Made by a program: the position numbers and the translations under genes
Assembly (NCBI RefSeq): GCF_018282095.1
Contig: NZ_CP074126.1
Location: forward strand, 854,501 to 918,500
From: Pseudovibrio brasiliensis
GTDB taxonomy: Bacteria > Pseudomonadota > Alphaproteobacteria > Rhizobiales > Stappiaceae
Length of the DNA: 64,000 nt
Reading direction: 5' to 3'
Notes under the pieces: generated by a model
The model's database searches: none
Told to the model about the DNA's origin: nothing
Seen by the model: the letters and a program-made list of their open reading frames with translations, nothing else
Shown here: positions 43,174 through 51,125 of the stretch, piece by piece
How the letters are laid out: each line of letters starts with the position of its first letter
How positions within the stretch are numbered: the first letter of the stretch is position 1

Positions 43174-43207
43174 AAAAAAGCCCCCACCTGAAGTTCAGGC
43201 AGGGGCT
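43174..43207 (-). terminator. Intrinsic terminator of the BMP-type gene
   Basis: AGCCCCCACCTGAA pairs with TTCAGGCAGGGGCT with one bulge; the A-run on the plus strand is a T-run for minus-strand transcription, so it ends the BMP gene and may slow the convergent mocR transcript. Confidence 0.85.
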
Positions 43208-43240
43208 GAAATCTGACCTAAGCCAGCATACCAAGAGATC

Positions 43241-44242
43241 TTAGTATGGGCAGGACATATCGCTCATGTAGTCATGAACGGTGATTTTGCCAGCAATGAT
43301 GTCTGCGCGAGCTGCTTCAACAGCTGCTTTCATCTCTTCGCTAACCAATGGAGCGTTGTTTTCGTCCATTGCGTAGCCAACACCGTCTTCAGCAAGACCA
43401 AGAGACTGGATGCCGGTGGTGAAGTTGCCTTCTTTCGCATCCATGAATGCGTTTGCAACAGCAACGTCAACGCGCTTAACCATGGAGGTCAGCACTTTGC
43501 CTGGAGCCAGGTGGTTCTGGTTGGAGTCAACGCCGATGAACTTCTTGTCTTCATCAACAGCAGCCTGAAGAACACCAAGACCGGTGCCGCCAGCAGCAGC
43601 GAAGATTACGTCTGCGCCACGTGCGAAGTGAGACTTAGCAAGCTCGCCGCCTTTAACTGGGTCGTTCCATGCAGCTGGAGTAGTACCAGTCATGTTAGCG
43701 AACACTTCACCGTCTTTGTTAGTGGTCAGTGCGCCCTGTTTGTAGCCACAGGAGAACTTGGAGATCAGTGGGATGTCCATGCCGCCCACGAAACCGATCT
43801 TACCGGTCTGGGAAGCGAGCATTGCCATCATACCTACGAGGTAGGAACCTTCCTGCTCTTTAAATACAACAGAGCGAACGTTTGGCAGATCAACAACGGA
43901 ATCGATGATTGCAAAGTTTACATCTGGGAATTCTTTAGCAACTTTTTCAACTGGAGCTGCCTGTGCGAAGCCCATTGCGACGATTGGGTTCATGCCACGG
44001 CGAGCAAAGTTGCGAAGAGCCTGCTCACGCTGGGAAGCGTTGGAGATCTCAAATTCGCGATATTCGATACCAGTTTCAGCCTTGAAAGCCTCAGCACCAT
44101 TGTAAGCAGCTTCGTTGAATGACTTGTCGAATTTACCGCCCATGTCAAAGATAACTGCAGGCTTAAAGTCCGCTGCCATAGCAGTTGTGCTCATTGCTGC
44201 TGCCAATACTGCGGTTGCAGCGATGGTTTTGATGGATTTCAT
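43241..44242 (-). CDS. BMP-family ABC substrate-binding protein (nucleoside type)
   Basis: The 333-residue periplasmic protein has a signal peptide (MKSIKTIAATAVLAAAMS, cleavage near AMA) and the BMP/PnrA fold: AVIFDMGGKFDKSFNEAAY, GSYLVGMMAMLAS, GFVGGMDIPLI and VIFAAAGGTGLGVLQAA. Family members bind purine nucleosides or lipophilic ligands. ATG 44242 is chosen because GGAGGA precedes it by seven bases. No permease or ATPase lies beside it, so it would feed a transporter encoded elsewhere. A nucleoside hydrolase gene 2.2 kb away fits a nucleoside salvage role. Confidence 0.9.
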   Translation of the reverse strand: MKSIKTIAATAVLAAAMSTTAMAADFKPAVIFDMGGKFDKSFNEAAYNGAEAFKAETGIEYREFEISNASQREQALRNFARRGMNPIVAMGFAQAAPVEKVAKEFPDVNFAIIDSVVDLPNVRSVVFKEQEGSYLVGMMAMLASQTGKIGFVGGMDIPLISKFSCGYKQGALTTNKDGEVFANMTGTTPAAWNDPVKGGELAKSHFARGADVIFAAAGGTGLGVLQAAVDEDKKFIGVDSNQNHLAPGKVLTSMVKRVDVAVANAFMDAKEGNFTTGIQSLGLAEDGVGYAMDENNAPLVSEEMKAAVEAARADIIAGKITVHDYMSDMSCPY

Positions 44243-44614
44243 ACCCATTCCTCCGTTATATCCCAATGGGAAACCTTCAAGTTGCCCGGTCGCCAAGTCT
44301 GTTTTCACCACAAATTCCCAACCTGGAGACTCACCTCAATGAGGTTAGCGTCTAAGTGCATACCTTCCCCTGCGTAAGTCCAGCTAAGTGTTAGCTTGTC
44401 CTTAATTATGCGCCTATAGGTTGTCCAAAACGATCAGGCATGTTGAAAACAGTTCTGTGTACGGCCTTTAGTTGGACACATGCCGGTGTTAGGATCAAGG
44501 TTAAAATGCGAATAAATATATTAGGACTGCAAAATTTTTCAGTTATCCGCCAATTTGGCTAATATTGTTCGTTAGAACCATCAAAATTGCTTAGTGATCA
44601 CGCAGGAGTTTGGG
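44243..44614. other. Divergent intergenic region, BMP protein / lytic transglycosylase
   Basis: About 370 bases with two divergent promoters; no gene or defined operator seen. Confidence 0.5.
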
Positions 44615-45460
44615 GTGTTCGAATCATTTATTGAGACTGTAAAGGTCAAAACTAGAAAAGCCGGGCTATTACTTGGCGCTGGTCTGTTACTTGTAGGCGT
44701 ATCATCTGCACAGGCAGCAACCTGTGGAGATACTGGAGCAGGCTTTGACCGCTGGCTCGCATCCTACAAAAACACGCTGCAATCCCAGGGGATCTCCAAG
44801 GCAACTATCAACAAGTCACTGAGCGGAATTACGTATAATCGCAAGGTCATCGGTTACGATCGCAATCAGAAATCCTTCAAACTCAGCTTCGAAGAATTCT
44901 ACAAGCTTCGCGTCAACAATGCGCTGATCAACAAAGGCCGCAAGTTGATGAAGAAGCACAACGCGCTCTTCACTCGCATCGAGAATGAATTTGGTGTTCC
45001 GCGTGAAATCATCACCGCCATCTGGGGCCTTGAAACAGGCTATGGCCGCGGCATCGGAAAGATGAACACCATTCGCGCTCTGGCAACGCTGGCCTATGAC
45101 TGCCGCCGTGCAGATTTCTTCCGCAACGAGCTGTATCATGCACTGTTGATCGTTCAGAAAGGCGACTTGCAGCCAAGCGAAATGAAGGGCGCATGGGCAG
45201 GTGAACTTGGCCAGACCCAGTTCCTCGCTTCCTCTTACATCAAGTTCGCAATTGACTATAGCGGCGACGGCAAACGCGACCTGCTGTACAACACAGCGGA
45301 TACATTGGCATCCACCGCGCACTTCCTCATGTCCTACGGCTGGCAACCAGGCCAACCATGGGGACCGGGCACACCAAACTACGAGGTGATCCGCTCCTGG
45401 AACCGCGCTGGTGTGTACGTCAAAACCATCCAGATCATGGCTGAAAAACTAAGTAACTAA
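44615..45460 (+). CDS. Lytic murein transglycosylase, MltB type
   Basis: The 281-residue enzyme cleaves the glycan strand of peptidoglycan. A signal peptide (GLLLGAGLLLVGVSSAQA) is followed by the MltB/SLT2 domain: FGVPREIITAIWGLETGYGRG with catalytic E140, then WAGELGQTQFLASSYIKFA and STAHFLMSYGWQPGQPWG. GTG 44615 is preferred because GGAG lies seven bases upstream; GTG 44594 would add seven residues. No lipobox is seen, so it is soluble in the periplasm. It is convergent with a type III effector gene; the pairing may be chance. Confidence 0.92.
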   Translation: MFESFIETVKVKTRKAGLLLGAGLLLVGVSSAQAATCGDTGAGFDRWLASYKNTLQSQGISKATINKSLSGITYNRKVIGYDRNQKSFKLSFEEFYKLRVNNALINKGRKLMKKHNALFTRIENEFGVPREIITAIWGLETGYGRGIGKMNTIRALATLAYDCRRADFFRNELYHALLIVQKGDLQPSEMKGAWAGELGQTQFLASSYIKFAIDYSGDGKRDLLYNTADTLASTAHFLMSYGWQPGQPWGPGTPNYEVIRSWNRAGVYVKTIQIMAEKLSN

Positions 45461-45477
45461 TCCAGCCTGAGAAATGT

Positions 45478-45516
45478 AAAAAAGGCCGCTGAGTGTTCTA
45501 CTCAGCGGCCTTTTTT
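45478..45516. terminator. Bidirectional terminator between transglycosylase and effector genes
   Basis: AAAAAGGCCGCTGAG pairs with CTCAGCGGCCTTTTT around a seven-base loop, with A- and T-runs that make it work on both strands. Confidence 0.95.
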
Positions 45517-45530
45517 GTTGGGAAGCAATA

Positions 45531-46355
45531 TTAGTCAGGGTGATTGATTAGTGTGGTAAAGAACTGATTCAATGTACCTGCAAGCTTTAAGTCTTCATTC
45601 TTCGAAATGCTTGGACCAAAGCAAATGCCAAGATTGGTTGCGTTCATATCGTTGTCGGCCTTATGCCCTTCGACCATTTTGGCGAACGTCACAGCGTCCT
45701 GAACAAGTACAGGCAGATCGCCTAGTTCAGGCAACTGGCTGTTGTCTTGCCTAAACTGTTCAACAAAGCCAAGAACGATCCGTGAGTCATCATCAGTCAG
45801 ATTATCACGCAGGTTCTGTCTGAAGGTAGACGCAAGCGCATGAGGTGATGTGCCTTCAAGTGCATCCGGGTTTCTGGAACTGATCAAACTGTTGATCGTC
45901 GACTTAGCTCCTGGTTTACGCACGATACCCTGAGTACTCAGCTCGTCAGGATGGCTATTAAAGTGCTGAATAATTGCTTTGTTCTGCACTTCGGCTTCAT
46001 GCTTATGGCGCACAGCAAAGTCGATTCCGGCAGAAATCTGCTTTGTGGTCAGGCTATGGGCCTTGCCATCGGTGTAACCGCACGCGGTGCAGGCATGTTT
46101 GTAGGCCTGTTCGCCCAGCTCTTTGCCAAACTTGTCTTGCAGCGCTGTACGAAAGGCGCCTTGATCCTGAGCTTTTTGCGTTCCCTCAGAGGAGCTGAGA
46201 TTGTGCCAGGACACCAACTTTCCAGCAAGCGTGGAACTTGCTTCACGGGTCTGCAGGTCACCACTATCGGTAACAGTCAGCTTCTGGTTCAGATTGCCGC
46301 TAATTGCAGCGCTTTCGGCGGCACTTTGAAAATGTGCGAGGCTAATATTGGTCAT
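45531..46355 (-). CDS. Predicted type III secreted effector with a eukaryotic-type RhoGAP domain
   Basis: The 274-residue protein has no signal peptide. Residues about 120-265 read as a eukaryotic-type RhoGAP domain. The arginine-finger loop QGIVRKPGAKSTINSL (R146) matches EGIFRxSG; SPHALASTFRQNLRDNL matches the HxVAxLLKxYLRxLPEPL helix; NDMNATNLGICFGPSI (N241) matches NKMxxxNLAxxFGP. It would switch off Rho-family GTPases in a host cell. The polar, Ser/Gln-rich N-terminus (1-40) suits type III secretion and chaperone binding. Residues 43-115 form an unassigned helical region with cysteines 89 and 92. It differs from the YopE/ExoS/SptP-type bacterial GAP fold. The start ATG overlaps the stop of a CesT-like chaperone gene (ATGA), strong evidence for an effector/chaperone pair. 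Confidence 0.8.
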   Translation of the reverse strand: MTNISLAHFQSAAESAAISGNLNQKLTVTDSGDLQTREASSTLAGKLVSWHNLSSSEGTQKAQDQGAFRTALQDKFGKELGEQAYKHACTACGYTDGKAHSLTTKQISAGIDFAVRHKHEAEVQNKAIIQHFNSHPDELSTQGIVRKPGAKSTINSLISSRNPDALEGTSPHALASTFRQNLRDNLTDDDSRIVLGFVEQFRQDNSQLPELGDLPVLVQDAVTFAKMVEGHKADNDMNATNLGICFGPSISKNEDLKLAGTLNQFFTTLINHPD

Positions 46356-46825
46356 ACTCTCATACCCAATGTTTCAAAAGAATGTTCGGAGGCTGCAGGC
46401 GCAGAGTGTTGCCAGTCCATTTCAAGCGGGGCTGAGCTGCTTAGGCGCTCATGCCAAGAGGCCGAAGTACTGATGAACTGCTCCAGCTTTTCCTGCAGTG
46501 TGAAAGAAGATTTGTCGGCAATATCGACCACCTGAGACAGGTTGATACGATCTGAGGCCGGATCAATGTTGAAGCACATGCCATGGCCAAGCGTCAGCAC
46601 GCAGTTCGTCTGCATCAGCGCTTTTAGCTTTGCCGGGTCATCGCAAGGTTGCGTGTTCACGACCGCGTTAAACAGCAGGGTCTGCGTATCCTCGCGCCAC
46701 TGAACCGTCATGAAGAGTTCTTTCTCGAGCCCAAGCAGAAGCGTGTTGTCTTCATTCAAAGACAGGCCATCAAGGCCAATTCTTCGGCCGATCTCATTCA
46801 GAAGTTCATCTAATAACTGGCGCAT
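46352..46825 (-). CDS. CesT-like type III secretion chaperone, coupled to the RhoGAP effector
   Basis: This 157-residue acidic protein has the class I chaperone plan. An N-terminal helix (MRQLLDELLNEIGRRIGLDGL) is followed by beta-strands (NTLLLGLEKELFMTVQW, TLLFNAVVNTQP), a helix (KLKALMQTNCVLTLGHGMCFNID) and a final helix ending around FTLQEKLEQFISTSASWHERL. The last 20 residues are a polar tail. Its stop codon overlaps the effector start by four bases, so the two proteins would be made together. The GGGGGAG ribosome binding site is close to the ATG. It should hold the effector N-terminus secretion-competent. Confidence 0.75.
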   Translation of the reverse strand: MRQLLDELLNEIGRRIGLDGLSLNEDNTLLLGLEKELFMTVQWREDTQTLLFNAVVNTQPCDDPAKLKALMQTNCVLTLGHGMCFNIDPASDRINLSQVVDIADKSSFTLQEKLEQFISTSASWHERLSSSAPLEMDWQHSAPAASEHSFETLGMRV

Positions 46826-46930
46826 CGCTCCCCCGCCTTACTTGAGGCATCCAAGTTGTGCTGCTTGGATTTATGTAACTGTTGTGATCAGATTAGTGTT
46901 TCGCGTTTGAAAGCTCTGTTCTTTTCAGCA

Positions 46931-47362
46931 CTAAGAGGCGGTGGTAAGTGCTTTTGCGGAGGTGTTCTGAAGGACGGAGTGTGTGCCCTCTGCAAGCCAG
47001 AAGGCTGCGGTTGAAACCAGATCAATCAGTCGTTCAGGGACTTTGTGGTCCTGCACATCAGCAACGCACCAGCGCTCACAGTAAAGCGCTTGCATACTGC
47101 TTTCATCAATCGCCAGCCGACCTGAGCCTGTCGCGTTCCCACGGCAGTTTGCTGTGAGCATTGCCGTTAAGATGCTCGGATCGCTCAGATTCAGATCTGG
47201 CAGATAGAAACTGAACTCCAGATTGCTGTCATCAACGCGGCTTAGGAAGCCAGAAAAGCTGCCCTCAAACACCAGCTCTGTATGGCCTGAACCATTAAAC
47301 GCCAACTCAGGCAAGCCAAGCGTTTGGCCTATAACTGCGGTGACTCGATCCGCACTATGCAT
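46931..47362 (-). CDS. Second CesT-like type III secretion chaperone
   Basis: The 143-residue acidic protein has the same helix-strand-strand-helix layout: VTAVIGQTLGLPELAF, then TELVFEGSFSGFLS and LEFSFYLPDLN, then SILTAMLTANCRGNATGSG, as in the downstream chaperone. Identity between the two is low, so they are distant relatives. I start at ATG 47362 (MHSADRV), six bases after GAGGAG; upstream in-frame ATG 47368 sits too close to that site. It lies 105 bases before the other chaperone gene on the same strand and may be its operon partner, possibly for a heterodimer. Confidence 0.68.
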   Translation of the reverse strand: MHSADRVTAVIGQTLGLPELAFNGSGHTELVFEGSFSGFLSRVDDSNLEFSFYLPDLNLSDPSILTAMLTANCRGNATGSGRLAIDESSMQALYCERWCVADVQDHKVPERLIDLVSTAAFWLAEGTHSVLQNTSAKALTTAS

Positions 47363-47510
47363 TTGCATCTCCTCAATCACACTGCATGTGAAGAAGCTAG
47401 CGATGCACCAAAGCGTGTGATGTGCCAGAAATTACAACTAGTGAGAAAAGTGCAAATAAAAACAATGTGCTGTAAAGCACAAGGGGGCATAGGGCAGGAC
47501 CGCTGCTGAA

Positions 47511-47543
47511 AAAAGAAAGGCTCCGATGGAGCATCGGAGCCTT
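47511..47543 (-). terminator. Intrinsic terminator of folD
   Basis: AAGGCTCCGATG pairs with CATCGGAGCCTT around GAG; on the minus strand it is followed by a T-rich run (TTTCTTTTTT) just after the folD stop. Confidence 0.92.
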
Positions 47544-47558
47544 ACCTGAAAATCTGTT

Positions 47559-48485
47559 TTAGCTGTTCAGCGCTTCAAAGAGCGGCGGCTCTTCGCTCAG
47601 CCCCATCAAGCGACGGGCAGCGGTCAGCGTGTTGCTCATCAGCATGGCGATGGTCATCGGCCCAACTCCGCGTGGAACTGGCGTAATCGCCGCTGTGTGA
47701 CCAAGCGCTTCATCAAACGCGACATCACCAACAAGGCGGGTCTTGCCTTCACCCTTTTCAGGCGCAGGAATGCGGTTGATACCAACGTCAATCACAGTTG
47801 CGCCCGGCTTCAGCCAATCGCCTTTGATCATCTGCGGACGACCAACAGCAGCAATTACGATATCTGCACTGCGAACCACACTCGGCAGGTCCTTTGTACG
47901 GGAGTGCGCGATGGTCACAGTGCAATGTTCCTGCAGCAGCAGTTGGGCAATTGGCTTGCCGACAATGTTGGAACGGCCAACAATCACAGCAGTCTTGCCG
48001 GAAAGGTCGTCGCCCAATGCCTTCTTCGCCAGCAGCACGCTGCCTGCCGGTGTACATGGCACCAGTGCACGGTCCGTGTTGCCACTGCCCAGAAGACCAA
48101 CGTTGATCGGGTGGAACCCGTCGACGTCTTTTTCTGGTTTGATCAGATCAAGAACTTTGTTCTCGTTGATGTGCTTTGGCAGAGGCAGCTGCACGAGAAT
48201 ACCGTGAACAGCTTTATCTTCATTCAAACTCATCACAAGAGCGAGTAGCTCTTCTTCACTCACATCAGCTGGCAAGGTGTGCGTGATGGAGTTGAAACCA
48301 CATGCTTTTGCAGTCCGGCCCTTGTTGCGTACATAAACCTGACTGGCAGGGTCTTCACCCACAATCACAACAGCCAACCCTGGCTTGACACCTGTTTCAG
48401 ATTCAAGCCGCGCAGCACGCGCAGTGATCTCATCAGTTACAGATGCAGCAATGGCTTTGCCGTCGATAATAAGAGCCTCACTCAT
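47559..48485 (-). CDS. folD: Methylenetetrahydrofolate dehydrogenase/cyclohydrolase
   Basis: The 308-residue bifunctional enzyme interconverts methylene-, methenyl- and formyl-tetrahydrofolate. The catalytic lysine region reads [17 protein letters not shown] (the Y-x-x-x-K motif), with [12 protein letters not shown] next, [12 protein letters not shown], and the Rossmann loop [17 protein letters not shown]. The C-terminal [15 protein letters not shown] is canonical. It lies eight bases after purU on the same strand; together they tune the formyl-folate pool. Confidence 0.95.
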   Translation of the reverse strand: MSEALIIDGKAIAASVTDEITARAARLESETGVKPGLAVVIVGEDPASQVYVRNKGRTAKACGFNSITHTLPADVSEEELLALVMSLNEDKAVHGILVQLPLPKHINENKVLDLIKPEKDVDGFHPINVGLLGSGNTDRALVPCTPAGSVLLAKKALGDDLSGKTAVIVGRSNIVGKPIAQLLLQEHCTVTIAHSRTKDLPSVVRSADIVIAAVGRPQMIKGDWLKPGATVIDVGINRIPAPEKGEGKTRLVGDVAFDEALGHTAAITPVPRGVGPMTIAMLMSNTLTAARRLMGLSEEPPLFEALNS

Positions 48486-48493
48486 GGCAAGTC

Positions 48494-49351
48494 CTATTTA
48501 AAGATCACGGTACGGTCACCGTTAAGGAGGATTCGGTGCTCCAGATGATAGCGGACAGCGCGAGCAAGAACCTGGCTTTCCGTATCACGCCCCTGGGCAA
48601 TGAGTTCGTTCACCGAATGGAAGTGTTCAACCCGGCTCACGTCTTGCTCGATGATCGGGCCTTCGTCAAGGTCAGCGGTCACATAGTGTGCTGTAGCACC
48701 AACCATCTTGACGCCGCGTGCATGGGCCCGGTGATATGGTTTTGCACCTATAAAGCTAGGCAGGAAAGAGTGGTGGATATTGATCACCTTGCCAGCCAGC
48801 CTCTCACAAAGCTCGTTGGAGAGAATCTGCATGTAACGCGCAAGGATCACCAGATCTATGTTTTCGCGCTCCACCAGCTCAACAATCTGGGCTTCCTGCT
48901 CAGCCTTGGTGTCTTTGGTCACCGGCAGATAATGGAATGGAATCTGCTCATGCTCTACGCGGGACTGGTACTTGGTGTGGTTGGAAGCAACCGCCACCAG
49001 ATCCATCGGCAGCTGACCGGTGGAATTACGGTAGAGCAGATCGTTCAAGCAGTGACCCATTTGGGAAACCAGCACCAGAACACGTGGCTTCTTGGAAAGG
49101 TCATGTACTTTCCAGTCAAAACCATAGCCCGTTGCCACAGGGCCAAAGCCCTCTTCAAACTGCTCTTTGGTCATCCCTTCAGGTGCATTGAAGGAAATGC
49201 GCATAAAGAAGCGGTTGGTCTCCGCGTCGCCGTATTGGGCGCTCTCGCAGATGTTGCAGTTTTGAGAAGCGATTGAGTTAGCAACCGCTGCAACGATCCC
49301 TTTTCTGTCTCCGCAGGAGAGGGTGAGCACATAGTTTGCCTGAGTGTTCAT
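48494..49351 (-). CDS. purU: Formyltetrahydrofolate deformylase
   Basis: The 285-residue enzyme hydrolyses 10-formyl-THF to formate and THF. An N-terminal ACT domain (residues 5-85: [20 protein letters not shown]) is followed by the formyltransferase-like catalytic domain. Its motifs are [28 protein letters not shown] (with the N-x-H-x-S segment) and [22 protein letters not shown] (with the catalytic aspartate). Length is normal. It is the first gene of a purU-folD operon, which links formate release to one-carbon interconversion. Confidence 0.95.
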   Translation of the reverse strand: MNTQANYVLTLSCGDRKGIVAAVANSIASQNCNICESAQYGDAETNRFFMRISFNAPEGMTKEQFEEGFGPVATGYGFDWKVHDLSKKPRVLVLVSQMGHCLNDLLYRNSTGQLPMDLVAVASNHTKYQSRVEHEQIPFHYLPVTKDTKAEQEAQIVELVERENIDLVILARYMQILSNELCERLAGKVINIHHSFLPSFIGAKPYHRAHARGVKMVGATAHYVTADLDEGPIIEQDVSRVEHFHSVNELIAQGRDTESQVLARAVRYHLEHRILLNGDRTVIFK

Positions 49352-49726
49352 AGGAGGCTTAATCTACACGTTTGAACTGAATTTGCTGCCGCGCACAATA
49401 GGCGGGAGCTCCTAATTTTTAAAGGGCAAATCATCATTGAAATGCAGAAAAAAGTGTTGTGCTGCAGCAATGTGATTCATTTTCATACCAGCGGTAGAAA
49501 CCAATAAAACCACTAAGCTTGTGCGGACAGATCCAGATGTGCCGGACATGGGGTGCCAAGTACGAAATTACCCTGATAATTGCATTGGGAGATAACCGGG
49601 TATCAAATCAACCAGATTGAGAACAACACCGTAGATTTCTAGATTGAGCTTCGGTGCGAGCTCTCTGAACCAGGTTTCCGGGTGTCTGAAGACGCACCAG
49701 ATCGACCGGGGGGCCGGGGGCGCGTC
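49352..49726. other. Divergent intergenic region, purU / glycosyltransferase
   Basis: About 375 bases with two divergent promoters. I see no gene, riboswitch or strong hairpin. The segment directly before the glycosyltransferase is unusually G-rich (about 49707-49720). Confidence 0.5.
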
Positions 49727-50851
49727 ATGAAGCTCTTTATTGTTCAGGAAAGCTTCCTTGATGAAGACATTACAGAGATCACCGAGGTGGTCGCCAACGG
49801 TCTTGCCGCGCGCCAACACAACATAACGCTGATCACCCTTACCGGTAAGCCAAGAGATCTCTCCCACTATTCACCGCGCATCACACCAGTCTTTCTGGAA
49901 AAAGCCAGAGCCGCCGCTGCCGCTGCTGGCGTCGCCCGCATGGTGGAGAAAGAAAAGCCGGACATCATTCTGTCTCACGGTACCGGCAGCAACATCGCCT
50001 GCCTCAGTGCCGTTAAAACCCGCTCTCGTCTCAAAGTGCCCGTTGCGATCACGCTGCATTCTTCAGTGACCATTTCCAGCAATCTGGCGATAGAAACCCA
50101 AAAGAGCGCAGCAACCATCGCAGTTCCTCTGCTCTATCGCGATGCTGACAGGGTAATCTGTACGCTCAAGTCCATTGAGCATGTGGTTGATCTTTGCGAG
50201 CAGGTACCCAAGGAAAAAACCTGCATCATCTACAATCCTCTTGTCGAAATGAACGTGTTTGAAACGGCAGCGGAGCCCATTGAGGAGGGTTGGTTCGATC
50301 CTCATGGTGCCAGCAAGGTGATCAGTGTGGGCGGCACATCCAGCCAGAACGCCAACCACCAACTCCTGCGCGCGATGGCCCTCAGTCGCTATAAGGACAA
50401 CCTGCGGGCTTATCTTCTCGGGAGCAGTGAGGATCAGGAGGAGATGCGTTTGCTCGCTTCAAACCTCGCATTGGATGACATCGTCACCATTCCGGGAGAC
50501 GTCGAGAAACCGGAACGCTTCCTGCGCGCCGCCAACGTTTATGTCTCCACCTCCCAGCAAGACAGCGTCCCCGGAGAGATGGTCCGCGCCATGGCTCTTG
50601 GTACCCCAGTCATCGCTCTCGACAGTGGGGCAGGGGCGAGGGAAGTGCTCAGTGATGTCCGCAACGGCTGGCTCGTGCCTGCTGGAGATGCCGACAAGCT
50701 CTCAGAAGCAATCCTCGCAGCCGTTAAGTGCGACCGCTCTGATGATACACTGGCGACCCGAGCCCGAGACTTCTCTCAGGAACGCGCGATCGATGCCTAT
50801 GAGAAGCTGCTCCTCTCCATGATTTCTGAGCGTGTATCAGATCTGCATTAG
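49727..50851 (+). CDS. Family 4-type glycosyltransferase
   Basis: The 374-residue protein has the GT-B fold: an N-terminal acceptor domain opening MKLFIVQESFLDEDITEI, and a C-terminal nucleotide-sugar domain with GGTSSQNANHQLLRAMA, the IPGDVEKPERFLRAANVYVSTS block and the E-x7-E-like region ... GEMVRAMALGTPVIALDSGAGAREVL. It should build a cell-surface glycan or a glycolipid; the product is unknown. ATG 49727 is chosen over the in-frame start at 49682 because the family begins with this strand. It stands alone. Confidence 0.88.
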   Translation: MKLFIVQESFLDEDITEITEVVANGLAARQHNITLITLTGKPRDLSHYSPRITPVFLEKARAAAAAAGVARMVEKEKPDIILSHGTGSNIACLSAVKTRSRLKVPVAITLHSSVTISSNLAIETQKSAATIAVPLLYRDADRVICTLKSIEHVVDLCEQVPKEKTCIIYNPLVEMNVFETAAEPIEEGWFDPHGASKVISVGGTSSQNANHQLLRAMALSRYKDNLRAYLLGSSEDQEEMRLLASNLALDDIVTIPGDVEKPERFLRAANVYVSTSQQDSVPGEMVRAMALGTPVIALDSGAGAREVLSDVRNGWLVPAGDADKLSEAILAAVKCDRSDDTLATRARDFSQERAIDAYEKLLLSMISERVSDLH

Positions 50852-51125
50852 ACGATCTCGGAAACACGTATCCCATAGGATTTCGCAGCCTAACCATTTA
50901 ATATAACTAGGTAAAATAGGATGATGTGCACCATTAGCTTGGGATAACCCATCCCACATCAGAAGCGCGTTTGACCTGCAAAATCAGCATCAAGTACCCT
51001 AAGGTAAGCCGTGTTCTTGGCCAGTGTTTAAGTGTGCGTACAGCTTCGTTCTCCGCCAATAAAAGATGCAGGTCATTGGAGCACCACTGTTGAGTTTCTG
51101 GTACGGGTTAAGCAGCAAGAAGACA

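Noticed and set aside
43274-44122. 282-codon plus-strand frame over the BMP-type gene
   Set aside because: It is antisense to a complete gene and reads Cys/Phe-rich, with no start signal.
44615-45460. Lytic transglycosylase as part of a type III secretion cluster
   Set aside because: It is convergent with the effector gene, has its own terminator and is an MltB-type housekeeping enzyme, so a functional link is not supported.
48536-49276. 246-codon plus-strand frame over purU
   Set aside because: Shadow frame; purU has ACT and catalytic motifs on the minus strand.
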